Source: JABCPE02 sp963518845 (GTDB lineage Bacteria > Bacteroidota > Bacteroidia > Flavobacteriales > Weeksellaceae). From it: a stretch of DNA of 64,000 nt. Position numbers and translations under genes: made by a program. Within the stretch, counting starts at the first letter, position 1, and each line of letters begins with the position of its first letter. This document shows, piece by piece, positions 8,084 to 17,284 of this stretch. The notes beneath the pieces are model-generated. The model ran no database searches and was not told the origin of the DNA. It worked only from the letters and a program-made list of their open reading frames with translations. The stretch is from positions 1-64,000 of the forward strand of contig CAUQKV010000003.1 in assembly GCA_963518845.1 (NCBI GenBank), in the 5' to 3' direction.

Positions 8084-9859
8084 CTAATCTTTATAAATTC
8101 GCTCTATTTCGTGGCGAAGCTTGTCCATCACTACTTTTCTTTTAATTTTCAAAGTAGGAGTAAGCTCTCCCTTTTCGATAGTAAATTCCTCTGGAAGCAG
8201 CATGAATTTTTTAATGTGCTCATAGGAAGATTGCCCTTTCTGCACCTCTGCTATTATTTTTTGGAATTTCTCTTTTATATTCGGCATTTCCAAGAGTTTC
8301 ATTTTTTCTGCAAGGTTCAGTTTAAGATAATCCTTAAACTCTACTAACTCCTGAGAAAGCGCCTCAAAATTAGGAACGATGAACGAAGTCACATACGGTT
8401 TCCCTTCAGCTACTACAAGCGCTTGTGAAATGCTCGGATGCGTCTGCAATGGGATTTCTATAGACTGCGGCGCGATGTATTTCCCATTGGAAGTCTTCAT
8501 CAGATCCTTTATTCTATCCACTATATAAAGATTTCCATCCTCATCGATACGCCCTGCATCTCCTGTTCGGAAATATCCATCCGCAGTAAAAACTTTCGCT
8601 GTTTCCTCTGGATTTTTGTAGTATTCCTTCATCACTCCGTCATACTTCACCAGAATCTCATTTTCTTCTCCTATCTTTATTTCAACCCCTGGTAGCGGAA
8701 CTCCCACACTTCCGTGAACGAAATTCACTTTCGGATACGCTGTAACCGTAGCACAAGTCTCAGACAGCCCATATCCTAATATTATAGGCATTCCTATAGC
8801 AGCGAAAAACTCTGAAATTTCTTTTTTCAGCATTGCTCCACCCACAGGCATAAAGTTGAGGTTTCCACCAAGTTCATTTCTGATTTTCTTAAAGACTAGA
8901 GCTGAATAAAATTTATATTTTAATCCTAATAAAAACGGAATTTTCTCTCCTTTTCTTACTCTTTCCGAGTGTTTTACGCCTATTCTGAGGGCTCTACGGA
9001 AAAATTCTTGTTTCAGACTGCTAGAACTTTCTATTTTATTAAGCAACACTTGATAAATTTTCTCATAAAGTCTCGGCACCGAACACATTGCCCAAGGTTT
9101 CACTTCTTTCAAAGCCTGCGAAACATCTTTTGGATTGTCTAAAACCGCCACATGTCCCCCCATTGCAAAAACGAAAGTAGACCATCCACGCTCAAAAATA
9201 TGACTTAGTGGCAAAAACGCCATAGAAACCTTGTTATGAAGATTCTCTATATTAAAGAACTCTTTATGTGCTTTAATCACTGCATAAAAATTCTTATGCG
9301 CAAGCACCACTCCCTTCGGCGTCCCTGTCGTCCCAGAGGTATAAAGTATTGTAGCTGTGCTGTTTATATCTATATCCTTGTATTGGAATTCTTTATCATA
9401 AGCATCTTTCCATTTAGGAAGGTAGTATTCGTGCTCTGTAGGATTTTCCAACTGAACAGAAGAAATCACCTGCAAATCAGCAAATTCTGAATTTTGTTTG
9501 ATTTCTCTAACAATCTCCAGCTGCTTCTCTGCTCCTACCAAAATTACCTTTATTTCTGTTTGTCTTAGGATAAATTCCACCTGTTCCTTGCTATTTGTAG
9601 CGTAGATAGGCACTGTAATAGCCCCTAACGACTGATTGGCAAAATCCACCAAAACCCAGTCTTTGGAATTATCAGAAAAAATCGCTAGCCTGTCTCCTGC
9701 CCCCATTCCAAGGCTGATAAGAGCATTAGAAATTTGGGCTAAATCCTCTCCAAACTCCCTCCAGTTCTTTGTTTTCCAAACTTCATTTTCCCTAAAAGAC
9801 AAAGCTGGTAAATCCCCAATGGTTTTAGTATTATTATGAATTAATTTGAGTACGCTCAT
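8084..9859 (-). CDS. Long-chain fatty acid-CoA ligase (AMP-forming)
   Basis: The 591-residue ANL-superfamily enzyme activates long-chain fatty acids through an acyl-adenylate to acyl-CoA for lipid synthesis or degradation. The P-loop-like signature ILYTSGTTGTPKGV occupies residues 171-184. The later core motif LGYGLSET, the YFRTGDAGRIDEDG motif and the hinge region IVDRIKDLMKTSNGKYIAP are all present. The length and the SNGKYIAPQ signature fit the FadD15/FAA1-type bacterial long-chain ligases rather than acetyl-CoA synthetase. No membrane segment is obvious. It is a single gene between dnaK and metF, with a -7 element TATCTTTG 21 bases upstream of the ATG and a hairpin after the stop. The exact chain-length preference cannot be read from sequence. 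Confidence 0.93.
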   Translation of the reverse strand: MSVLKLIHNNTKTIGDLPALSFRENEVWKTKNWREFGEDLAQISNALISLGMGAGDRLAIFSDNSKDWVLVDFANQSLGAITVPIYATNSKEQVEFILRQTEIKVILVGAEKQLEIVREIKQNSEFADLQVISSVQLENPTEHEYYLPKWKDAYDKEFQYKDIDINSTATILYTSGTTGTPKGVVLAHKNFYAVIKAHKEFFNIENLHNKVSMAFLPLSHIFERGWSTFVFAMGGHVAVLDNPKDVSQALKEVKPWAMCSVPRLYEKIYQVLLNKIESSSSLKQEFFRRALRIGVKHSERVRKGEKIPFLLGLKYKFYSALVFKKIRNELGGNLNFMPVGGAMLKKEISEFFAAIGMPIILGYGLSETCATVTAYPKVNFVHGSVGVPLPGVEIKIGEENEILVKYDGVMKEYYKNPEETAKVFTADGYFRTGDAGRIDEDGNLYIVDRIKDLMKTSNGKYIAPQSIEIPLQTHPSISQALVVAEGKPYVTSFIVPNFEALSQELVEFKDYLKLNLAEKMKLLEMPNIKEKFQKIIAEVQKGQSSYEHIKKFMLLPEEFTIEKGELTPTLKIKRKVVMDKLRHEIERIYKD

Positions 9860-9879
9860 AAATATGTTATTAAGTGTTG

Positions 9880-9912
9880 CAAAGATAAAATTTTAATTAC
9901 ATTATGCATCAA
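9880..9912 (-). promoter_or_regulatory. Promoter of the acyl-CoA synthetase gene
   Basis: The -7 element TATCTTTG is at 9880-9887 and a TTG (-33) at 9910-9912, 22 bases apart, slightly longer than the usual 19-20. The predicted start site leaves a leader of about 16 bases. Confidence 0.55.
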
Positions 9913-10062
9913 AAAAAACTTTATTTTTTCAAGAAAAAAAACTAAACATAAAATTATAAATCTTCCAACACTTCTATATTTAGATATAAATATAATTTTT
10001 AAATATTTAAACACAAAATAAAAAAGTCCCATAAAACTGAACTTCCTTATTTAAACTTTTTC

Positions 10063-11019
10063 TTAAAAAACTTCATTTACTATCTGCTTCACCCCCTCAC
10101 TGCGCCCCATAGAGTAATAATGCAGTGCAGGAACACCCCTTTCTTTCAGCTCTTTACTCTGAGCTGTACACCATTCTATTCCTACTTGTTTTATATCAGC
10201 AGCAGTTTTACATTTTGTAATCTCAATCACCAAATCATCTGGCAAATCCACCTTAAAACGATATGGGAGCATGCTCAACTGGCTTTTTGCAGTGATAGGC
10301 TTCAGCCCTGGGATTATCGGAATAGTGATGCCTTCTTCCCTGCATTTATCCACGAATTCAAAGAATTTTTGATTATCAAAAAACATCTGTGTCACCACAT
10401 AGTCCGCTCCTGCTTCTTGTTTTTTCTTTAGATTTAATACATCCTGATGCAGACTCGCCGCCTCCATATGTTTTTCTGGATAACCCGCAACGCCGATGCA
10501 GAAATTGGTCGGCGATGGCAGTTCTATATTATGGTCAAGATAAATCCCATCGTTCATTTGTTTGATTTGATGAACCAATTCAGAAGCGTGGGCGTTTCCG
10601 TTTTTCTCTGGCTTAAAATAAGTCTCAGACTTCATCACATCACCACGAAGAGCCATCACATTATCTATCTCCAAGAAATCCAAATCTATCAGGAAATTCT
10701 CCGTTTCCTCTCTATTAAAGCCTCCACACAAGATATGCGGAATAGCATCTATATGATATCTGTTCTGAATTGCTGCGCAGATACCCACTGTTCCTGGGCG
10801 CTTTCTCACCACTCTCCTTTCCAATAGCCCATTTTCATGTTCTACATATTCGTATTCTTCTCTGTGATAAGTCACATTAATAAAACTAGGATTATACTCC
10901 AAAAGAGGGTCTATAGCATCAAAAAACAAATTGATATTCTGTCCTTTAAGTGGTGGTAAAATCTCAAACGAAAAAAGGGTCTTGCCATTGGCTTTTTCTA
11001 TGTGTTCTGTTACTTTCAT
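10063..11019 (-). CDS. metF: Methylenetetrahydrofolate reductase
   Basis: The 318-residue FAD enzyme reduces 5,10-methylene-THF to 5-methyl-THF, the methyl donor for the MetH halves encoded just upstream. It shows the MTHFR barrel motifs: FSFEILPPL near the N-terminus with the catalytic Glu, then PHILCGGFNREETENFL, NVMALRGD and a later VTQMFFDNQKFFEFVD. The start ATG overlaps the stop of the upstream decayed gene in an ATGA arrangement, so translation may be coupled. It probably ends the metH transcription unit. I see no strong terminator in the 203-bp gap after it. Confidence 0.97.
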   Translation of the reverse strand: MKVTEHIEKANGKTLFSFEILPPLKGQNINLFFDAIDPLLEYNPSFINVTYHREEYEYVEHENGLLERRVVRKRPGTVGICAAIQNRYHIDAIPHILCGGFNREETENFLIDLDFLEIDNVMALRGDVMKSETYFKPEKNGNAHASELVHQIKQMNDGIYLDHNIELPSPTNFCIGVAGYPEKHMEAASLHQDVLNLKKKQEAGADYVVTQMFFDNQKFFEFVDKCREEGITIPIIPGLKPITAKSQLSMLPYRFKVDLPDDLVIEITKCKTAADIKQVGIEWCTAQSKELKERGVPALHYYSMGRSEGVKQIVNEVF

Positions 11020-11272
11020 GATTGTCTATTTTGTTGTTTATTTTTAAATCTATACGCTACGCCCAAAGCTACGAAATTATCTGATTCCGATTTAAAAACA
11101 GAAAATCCAGCTATGGCGTCTAATTGTAAATCGTTGGTTAATAGGCATTTCAACCCAGCAGATAAATTATGTTTTGGTCTGGTCTGTCCGTATTGATAGG
11201 CTCTATTTCCTGCTCTTGTCCCCAAACATTTATTCCTAATAATAAGAATAATGCATACAAACTCTTTCTCAT
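11016..11272 (-). pseudogene. Remnant of an outer-membrane transporter-type gene between metH and metF
   Basis: A normal start at 11272 encodes a signal peptide (RKSLYALFLLLGINVWGQ) followed by EQEIEPINTDRPDQ. That is the N-terminal signature of flavobacterial beta-barrel 'transporter' (MetA-pathway phenol degradation-like) proteins. The frame then stops at 11150. The next frame carries a C-terminal beta-barrel end (LQLDAIAGFSVFKSESDNFV, then ALGVAYRFK) running to a stop at 11016. The middle of the expected roughly 250-residue protein is missing, so this looks like an internal deletion with a frameshift. An uninterrupted 69-codon reading (11225-11016) has no credible start or signal peptide. 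The remnant's stop overlaps the metF ATG. Confidence 0.75.
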
Positions 11273-11290
11273 TCCTAACTCAAACTTGCT

Positions 11291-13963
11291 CTAAATACTT
11301 TGTTTTCCTGCCAAAATAGGACTCAGCCATTTTCTAGCAAATTCCTCATCTACGCCCTTTCTTTCGGTATAGTCTTTCAGCTGGTCTTCACAGATTTTAC
11401 CAACTCCGAAATATTTTGCCTTTGCATTAGCGAAATAATACCCCGAAACCGCCGCCGTAGGATACATCGCCAGACCAGCATCCATCAGCTCTATACCGAT
11501 AGTCTCTTTCACTTTCAGAAGTTCCCAAATGGTAGCCCTTTCCAAATGGTCTGGACATGCTGGATAGCCTGGCGCAGGGCGGATACCTTTATACTCCTCA
11601 TCTATCAACTCCTCATTGCTAAGGCTCTCATCCGCTGCATATCCCCAGTATTCTTTTCTCACTTTCCAATGCAGAAATTCCGCAAACGCCTCCGCAAACC
11701 TATCCGCTAGAGCCTTCGCCATGATGGTAGAATAGTCATCATTTTGAGCTTCATAATATTTCACCAATTCATCCGTACCAAAACCAGCCGTCACTGCGAA
11801 AGCACCTATATAGTCTTGTTTCCCAGTGCTTTGCGGCGCTATAAAGTCCGACAAGGCGAAATACTCCTTTCCTGCTGATTTTTTCAGCTGCTGACGAAGT
11901 GTTCGGAAAACAAATTCTTCCCCATCTTTATCTAAAATAATATCATCTCGGTCGTTAGAATTGGCTGGGAAAAGCCCAAAAATAGCCTTGGCTTTAAGTA
12001 ATTTTTCGTTTAGAATTTTATCTAAAATCACCTGTGCATCAGCCCAAAGCTCACGAGCCTGCTCTCCTACTTTTTCATCTTCTAAAATATTTGGGAATCT
12101 TCCATGCAAATCCCAGCTTCGGAAAAATGGAGACCAATCCACAAAAGGAAGAAGCTCACGGAAATCCTGATTTTCAATCACTGTAATTCCTAATTTTTTA
12201 GGTTTAATGATGGTTTCATTTTCCCAGTCTATTTTAAATTTCTTTTCTCTCGCTTCCTCTATGGATACATATTCTTTGTCTGTCTGTCGTGCCAAAAATT
12301 TCTCCCTAAACTCATCATATTCTTTCTTAAGCTCTTTTTTGTATTCAGCAGATCTTTCTTCGCTCAATAGTGAATTTACTATGTTCACTGTTCGCGAAGC
12401 ATCTCCGCCATGTACCACTGTATTGCGGTATTTTGGCGCAATTTTCACAGCGGTATGAGCTTTGGAAGTTGTAGCTCCCCCTATAAGCAGCGGAAAATCC
12501 AGATTTTGTCTGTCTAATTCAGATGCTACATATTCCATTTCATCCAGACTCGGCGTAATCAAACCACTCAGCCCGATGATATCCACCTTTTGTTCTATCG
12601 CTGTCTGAATGATTTTTTCACAAGGCACCATCACGCCTAAGTCTATAATTTCGTAGTTGTTACACGCTAGCACCACACCCACGATATTTTTACCAATATC
12701 ATGAACATCGCCTTTCACCGTCGCCAAAAGAATTTTACCATTAGAAGGTTTGGAAGTGTCTTTTTCTGCTTCTATAAAAGGTTCCAAATAAGCCACAGCG
12801 CGTTTCATCACCCTTGCAGATTTTACCACTTGCGGAAGAAACATTTTTCCACTTCCGAAAAGGTCTCCCACCACGCTCATCCCAGTCATCAGGTTGATTT
12901 CTATGACATCCAGCGGTCGCCGAGCTTCCTTCAAAGCCGCTTCCATATCTTCCTCGATGAATTTATCCACACCTTTTACTAGTGAATAGGTGATGCGTTC
13001 CTGCAAAGGCTGTTCGCGCCAAGACAGGTCTTCTATTTTTTCTTTTTTGACTGATTTTACTTTTTCAGAATAGTCTAACAGGCGTTCTGTGGCATCATCT
13101 CTTCGGTCTAGTATCACATCTTCTACCAGCTCCAAAAGGTCTTTTGGGATTTCATCATAAACTTCAAGCATGGTAGGGTTTACAATTCCCATATTCATCC
13201 CTGCTTTTATGGCGTGATATAGAAATACCGAGTGCATCGCTTCCCGCACCGCATCATTTCCTCTAAACGAAAACGAAACATTAGAAACCCCGCCACTCAC
13301 AGACACATATGGAAGATTCTGGCGAACCCACCTTGTCGCTTCTATAAAATCAATAGCATTTCGTCTATGCTCCTCCATTCCCGTAGCCACAGGGAAAATA
13401 TTAAGGTCAAAAATAATATCTTCTGGCGAGAAACCTACCTTGTCCACCAAGATTTTATACGAACGCTCTGCTATTTCTATTCTTCGCTGGTAATTATCGG
13501 CTTGGCTCACTTCATCGAAAGCCATTACAATAACCGCCGCTCCGTATCTTTTTATAATTTTCGCTTGGCGGATAAACTCCTCTTCTCCCTCTTTTAAACT
13601 GATGGAATTTACCACCGATTTCCCCTGAACCACCTGCAGACCAGCTTCTAAAATCTCCCATCGGGAAGAGTCTATCATAATCGGAATACGAGCAATATCA
13701 GGCTCTGAAGCTATGAGATTGAGAAATTTCACCATCGAGGCTTTCCCATCTATCAGCCCGTCATCCATATTTACATCCAAAATCTGGGCTCCTCCTTCTA
13801 CTTGATTTCGGGCAATTTCTAAAGCCTCTGTAAAATTCCCTTCCCCTATCAGCCTCAAAAATTTTTTTGACCCTGCTACATTCGTTCGTTCTCCTACATT
13901 CACAAAATTAGATTCTGGCGTAATTATGAGCGGCTCAAGCCCTGAAAGTTTTAAATATCTCAT
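11291..13963 (-). CDS. metH: Methionine synthase, folate/cobalamin/activation part
   Basis: The 890-residue protein corresponds to the C-terminal three quarters of cobalamin-dependent methionine synthase. Domain order: pterin-binding barrel (residues about 1-290, with FVNVGERTNVAGS and GGAQILDVNMDDGLIDG), cobalamin cap, cobalamin-binding Rossmann domain with DVHDIG at 419-424 (His421 as lower cobalt ligand), and the AdoMet activation domain near the end with RPAPGYPACPDH. The homocysteine-binding domain is a separate protein at 15294-16295, as is usual in this lineage. What is unusual is the ompA-type gene between the two. It has its own -7 element (13997-14004) and probably drives the remnant and metF as well. 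Confidence 0.97.
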   Translation of the reverse strand: MRYLKLSGLEPLIITPESNFVNVGERTNVAGSKKFLRLIGEGNFTEALEIARNQVEGGAQILDVNMDDGLIDGKASMVKFLNLIASEPDIARIPIMIDSSRWEILEAGLQVVQGKSVVNSISLKEGEEEFIRQAKIIKRYGAAVIVMAFDEVSQADNYQRRIEIAERSYKILVDKVGFSPEDIIFDLNIFPVATGMEEHRRNAIDFIEATRWVRQNLPYVSVSGGVSNVSFSFRGNDAVREAMHSVFLYHAIKAGMNMGIVNPTMLEVYDEIPKDLLELVEDVILDRRDDATERLLDYSEKVKSVKKEKIEDLSWREQPLQERITYSLVKGVDKFIEEDMEAALKEARRPLDVIEINLMTGMSVVGDLFGSGKMFLPQVVKSARVMKRAVAYLEPFIEAEKDTSKPSNGKILLATVKGDVHDIGKNIVGVVLACNNYEIIDLGVMVPCEKIIQTAIEQKVDIIGLSGLITPSLDEMEYVASELDRQNLDFPLLIGGATTSKAHTAVKIAPKYRNTVVHGGDASRTVNIVNSLLSEERSAEYKKELKKEYDEFREKFLARQTDKEYVSIEEAREKKFKIDWENETIIKPKKLGITVIENQDFRELLPFVDWSPFFRSWDLHGRFPNILEDEKVGEQARELWADAQVILDKILNEKLLKAKAIFGLFPANSNDRDDIILDKDGEEFVFRTLRQQLKKSAGKEYFALSDFIAPQSTGKQDYIGAFAVTAGFGTDELVKYYEAQNDDYSTIMAKALADRFAEAFAEFLHWKVRKEYWGYAADESLSNEELIDEEYKGIRPAPGYPACPDHLERATIWELLKVKETIGIELMDAGLAMYPTAAVSGYYFANAKAKYFGVGKICEDQLKDYTERKGVDEEFARKWLSPILAGKQSI

Positions 13964-13996
13964 GTATGGTTATTTTCAGTTAAAATTATAAAAATC

Positions 13997-14004
13997 CAAA
14001 GGTA
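13997..14004 (-). promoter_or_regulatory. -7 element TACCTTTG upstream of metH C-terminal gene
   Basis: It matches TAnnTTTG 34 bases upstream of the ATG at 13963 and downstream of the OmpA terminator, so this gene can be transcribed on its own. No clear -33 TTG is seen. Confidence 0.45.
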
Positions 14005-14025
14005 AGTTTTTTAAAAAACATAAAA

Positions 14026-14057
14026 AAATAGGAAGGTAAAAATTTACCTTCCTATTT
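14026..14057 (-). terminator. Terminator after the OmpA-family gene
   Basis: Fifteen-base complementary arms (14026-14040 and 14043-14057) end in a run of seven Ts on the minus strand, 27 bases past the OmpA stop codon. It should insulate the metH C-terminal gene from OmpA transcription. Confidence 0.85.
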
Positions 14058-14083
14058 GTTATGAAACATTGAACAATTTTAAA

Positions 14084-15208
14084 TTATTCTTTGATAGTAG
14101 CAATACTTACTCTGTTCCAATCTGGTTCTGAGAACATGTGACCAATACCTTCTCCTTCTGCTACGATACGATCTCCATCAATTTTGTATTGTTTAACAAG
14201 AACAGCTTTAACTGCTTCTGCACGAGCTTTAGCGATTCTTTCGTTAACTTCGATACTTCCTTCTGGTGAAGCAAATCCTTTGATAACAACTTTACTGTTA
14301 GGATATTTCTTCAAATAAGTAGCGATTCTAGCTACATTCGGCTGTTGAGAAGGAGCGATGATAGTTTTTCCTTGTGCGAAAGTAACTACAGATTCTAAAG
14401 TTCTCTTAGTTTTTACTACTTCAGTTTCTACTTCTACTACTTCTGGTTTTCTGTTACGAGCTTCAGCTAATTCTTCTTCTAATTCGTGGATACGCTTTTT
14501 AGCATCTCTCAATTCTTCACGAAGTGGTCCAGACTTATCTTCTACTACTGGTGCAGCAGGCGCTTGAGCCGCAGTGATGTGGTGAGCTCCGTTGCTTCCT
14601 TTAAATCTGTAAACAATTCCTAAGCTTGCTTGTGTTAAAGAAGCATTATTGTTAAGGCTATGTTCTTGCTGATCTGCAGGTGTCAAACCGTATAGGATTG
14701 ATGGACTAAGCTTAACAGCCCAAGCTTTAGAAGAACCTAAGTTAAGCAAGAAATTAGCACCAAACTTAACAGTCATTAAATTATTATCGTTTCTACCTGG
14801 ATTGTAAGCGTGTAACCATCCTGGTCCAGCGAAAGCTTCTACTTCAAATGTACGAGGAGCTCCTTTGTATCCAGCGAAGATGTTGCTAAGGTTAAAGTTA
14901 CCTAACATAGCTACATTAGTATACTCAATAAGCAATGGGTTACGATACCCATCTACATTATCATTAATATAAGCAACACCATCTGCACTAAGACGGAAGC
15001 TAGGAGAAATTTGTTTTCCTACTTCTACACCGAAGTTAAGTCTTGTAGACTTAAAGAAAGGATGTCTTGTAGTTGGAGTGTATCCTCCTACATTCACACC
15101 TACTTGCCAGTTATCAAAAAATTTACTGTTGCTAATACTGCTAACACTCTGTGCATTAGCTGCTACTGCAGCACCTGCTAACATTACTGATAAGAAAATC
15201 TTCTTCAT
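14084..15208 (-). CDS. OmpA-family outer-membrane protein
   Basis: The 374-residue protein has a signal peptide (KKIFLSVMLAGAAVAANAQ). An N-terminal beta-barrel of about 190 residues ends in a typical LGIVYRFKG strand. A coiled linker rich in E/K/R (residues about 225-260) leads to an OmpA-like peptidoglycan-binding domain with KVVIKGFASPEGS, then NERIAKARAEAVKAVL and GDRIVAEGEGIG. It should anchor the outer membrane to peptidoglycan and is probably highly expressed, given its good promoter and strong terminator. OmpA-type proteins are major surface antigens in related pathogens. It sits as a complete transcription unit between the two metH parts. Confidence 0.95.
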   Translation of the reverse strand: MKKIFLSVMLAGAAVAANAQSVSSISNSKFFDNWQVGVNVGGYTPTTRHPFFKSTRLNFGVEVGKQISPSFRLSADGVAYINDNVDGYRNPLLIEYTNVAMLGNFNLSNIFAGYKGAPRTFEVEAFAGPGWLHAYNPGRNDNNLMTVKFGANFLLNLGSSKAWAVKLSPSILYGLTPADQQEHSLNNNASLTQASLGIVYRFKGSNGAHHITAAQAPAAPVVEDKSGPLREELRDAKKRIHELEEELAEARNRKPEVVEVETEVVKTKRTLESVVTFAQGKTIIAPSQQPNVARIATYLKKYPNSKVVIKGFASPEGSIEVNERIAKARAEAVKAVLVKQYKIDGDRIVAEGEGIGHMFSEPDWNRVSIATIKE

Positions 15209-15237
15209 TTCTAAACTAATTTTATGAATTAATGGTG

Positions 15238-15245
15238 CAAATATA
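15238..15245 (-). promoter_or_regulatory. -7 element TATATTTG of the OmpA-family gene
   Basis: It is an exact TAnnTTTG followed by GCACC, a context often seen at strong flavobacterial promoters. The predicted leader is about 25 bases. The -33 region lacks a clean TTG. Confidence 0.65.
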
Positions 15246-15293
15246 CATTTTATTTTGAAATAACATATTTATTTTATGATTTTTTAACACTTT

Positions 15294-16295
15294 TTAAGTG
15301 TTTTTTCTTGGTTTATAGTCTTTTGCAAGGTCTGAAAGAGCCTTTATATGCTCTGGCGTAGTACCACAGCAACCACCAATAATGTTTATCAATCCTTTAT
15401 CCAGATACTCTTTTATCTGCTCCGCCATCTGTTCAGGCGTTTCATCATACTGCCCAAAAGCATTAGGAAGCCCAGCATTTGGGTGTGCGGAAATCCTAAA
15501 ACGAGTTTGTGGAGCAATAGCCTCTAAATAAGGAACAAGCTGTTTTGCACCCAAAGCACAATTAAACCCAATGCTCAACAAATCCAAATGAGAAACCGAA
15601 ATAAGGAAAGCCTCCGCCGTTTGCCCGCTCAAGGTACGCCCAGAGGCATCGGTAATAGTCCCTGAAACCATCGTAGGAATGCGGATTCCTCTCTCCTCCT
15701 GAATTTCATCAATCGCAAAAAGAGCCGCCTTTGCATTGAGCGTGTCAAAAATAGTTTCCACCAAGAGAATATCAGCACCGCCATCTAATAACGCCTCTGC
15801 CTGCTGTTTATAAGCTTTTCTAAGTTCATCAAAGGTAATAGCTCTGTAACCTGGGTCATTCACATCTGGGCTGAGGCTGGCTGTTTTATTGGTCGGCCCG
15901 ATGGAACCTGCCACAAATCTCGGTTTGTCTGGAGTTTTAGCAGTGTAATCATCACAGGCTTTTCGGGCAAGTTTTGCAGATTCATAGTTGAGCTGATAAA
16001 CGAAATCCTCCATATGATAGTCCGCCATCGCGATGGTCGTGCTGGAAAAAGTATTGGTCTCTATAATGTCTGCCCCAGCCTCCAAATATTGTCTGTGGAT
16101 TTCATCTATCACACTAGGTTTAGTGATGGACAGCATATCATTATTCCCTTTCACGGGATATGCCCAATCACGAAACTGCTCGCCACGATAGTCTTCTTCG
16201 GTAAGATTATACTTCTGAATCATGGTTCCCATGGCTCCATCCAGAATCAAAATCCGATGCTCCAATGCATCATTTAGTTGTTTTGTATTTTTCAA
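15294..16295 (-). CDS. Homocysteine S-methyltransferase part of methionine synthase
   Basis: The 333-residue protein equals the N-terminal homocysteine-binding barrel of MetH. It starts with RILILDGAMGTMIQKYNL. The zinc ligands are visible as the Cys in IGFNCALGA and the Cys pair in NIIGGCCGTTPEHI. It needs the 11291-13963 protein for the methyl-cobalamin half of the reaction. It is the last gene of a tight minus-strand run beginning at 20582, starting 18 bp after the upstream stop. Splitting at the first domain boundary is common in Flavobacteriales; separation by an unrelated gene is what stands out. An alternative role as a stand-alone S-methylmethionine-dependent enzyme is less likely, because the partner half is present. 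Confidence 0.93.
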   Translation of the reverse strand: MKNTKQLNDALEHRILILDGAMGTMIQKYNLTEEDYRGEQFRDWAYPVKGNNDMLSITKPSVIDEIHRQYLEAGADIIETNTFSSTTIAMADYHMEDFVYQLNYESAKLARKACDDYTAKTPDKPRFVAGSIGPTNKTASLSPDVNDPGYRAITFDELRKAYKQQAEALLDGGADILLVETIFDTLNAKAALFAIDEIQEERGIRIPTMVSGTITDASGRTLSGQTAEAFLISVSHLDLLSIGFNCALGAKQLVPYLEAIAPQTRFRISAHPNAGLPNAFGQYDETPEQMAEQIKEYLDKGLINIIGGCCGTTPEHIKALSDLAKDYKPRKNT

Positions 16296-16313
16296 ATTTA
16301 TTTTATTTAAATA

Positions 16314-17282
16314 TTAGTTCCCTATTTCTATTCCTTTATTCTTCAAAAATTCACACACTTCATCATTGATATTAAAAGCGGTTATTCTCTTTAATCGAGG
16401 AAAATTTTCTACATCGTCAAAAGACTGAACATTATAAATCTCATCCTCGCCATCCCACTGCGGAGAAATCTGCATGTAGATTTCATTTCCTCCATCTTGA
16501 TAAAGTTCTGTGATTTTTTCTGTCCATTTTTTAGGAATTTCCAAATTTCGGAAATATTCCAAAGCTTCTGGAATAGGCTCATAGCCCTCTTCATCTGGAT
16601 TTATCGCCCGCTCTGTGTATTCTACAAAATCATAAATATCAAATTTTGGTTTTAGTAAATCCTGATTATACATCAGTTCTTCTATAACCAATAATTTAAA
16701 ATTAAAATCCTTAAAATCAACAACTTCGCCTTTTTCCTTTTTAAATTTATATGGATTTTTCTTTTTAGATTTAAGCTTTGGTTCGGTCTGACAAATACAG
16801 ACACTCATGATTTCCTGTAGCTGGCAGTTTTCTTCTTTTTCGCTGGCTATACGGACAGAAATCTCCATTTTACCAACATTAAACTCAACAAAAAGATAAT
16901 CCTCTTTTTTGATTTTAATCGCCTCTTGATAAGGTTTTCCATCAATCAAAAATTCTCCAGAAAAAGGATTTTCAGGAGAAAATGGATAAGGCTTGGTTTT
17001 TGAAATCTGCAGATTCAGTTCCACTACCTTTCCTTGGAACTTCTCCAAAGCATCAATCCCTAAATCATCCCAAGAGTAGCGCGAAGGAAGCACATAGCCG
17101 TCCTCATCAGCCTTGCCATCACTCATTTGAATACGGGTAGGCTCGCCCAAAATTTCTTTTAAATCAGAATATAAAAACGGAAAAGAAAAAACTTTTCCAT
17201 TTATCTTAAAATTCTCTTTATCAACATGAATAGTGACTGATTTCCTCTCCTTTTTTCCGAAAATTTTATCCAATAAATTCAT
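16314..17282 (-). CDS. Uncharacterised protein, DUF7738/DUF6892-like
   Basis: The 322-residue cytosolic protein has no signal peptide or membrane segment. The N-terminal 110 residues (VTIHVDKENFKINGKVFSFP, then LKEILGEPTRI and YSWDDLGIDAL) look like the DUF7738 type. The C-terminal 130 residues, with an aromatic-acidic stretch ISPQWDGEDEIYNVQSFDDV and PRLKRITAF, resemble DUF6892. Both are assigned from memory of family appearance, not a search. Such proteins are often found among polymorphic-toxin immunity genes. It begins 2 bp after the DKNYY lipoprotein and precedes the metH N-terminal gene by 18 bp, so it is co-transcribed with methionine genes. The function is not known. Confidence 0.6.
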   Translation of the reverse strand: MNLLDKIFGKKERKSVTIHVDKENFKINGKVFSFPFLYSDLKEILGEPTRIQMSDGKADEDGYVLPSRYSWDDLGIDALEKFQGKVVELNLQISKTKPYPFSPENPFSGEFLIDGKPYQEAIKIKKEDYLFVEFNVGKMEISVRIASEKEENCQLQEIMSVCICQTEPKLKSKKKNPYKFKKEKGEVVDFKDFNFKLLVIEELMYNQDLLKPKFDIYDFVEYTERAINPDEEGYEPIPEALEYFRNLEIPKKWTEKITELYQDGGNEIYMQISPQWDGEDEIYNVQSFDDVENFPRLKRITAFNINDEVCEFLKNKGIEIGN

Positions 17283-17284
17283 GT

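Noticed and set aside
11016..11225. Reading the 69-codon frame before metF as a separate gene
   Set aside because: No credible start or signal peptide; its residues are the C-terminal end of the protein whose N-terminus is in the neighbouring frame.
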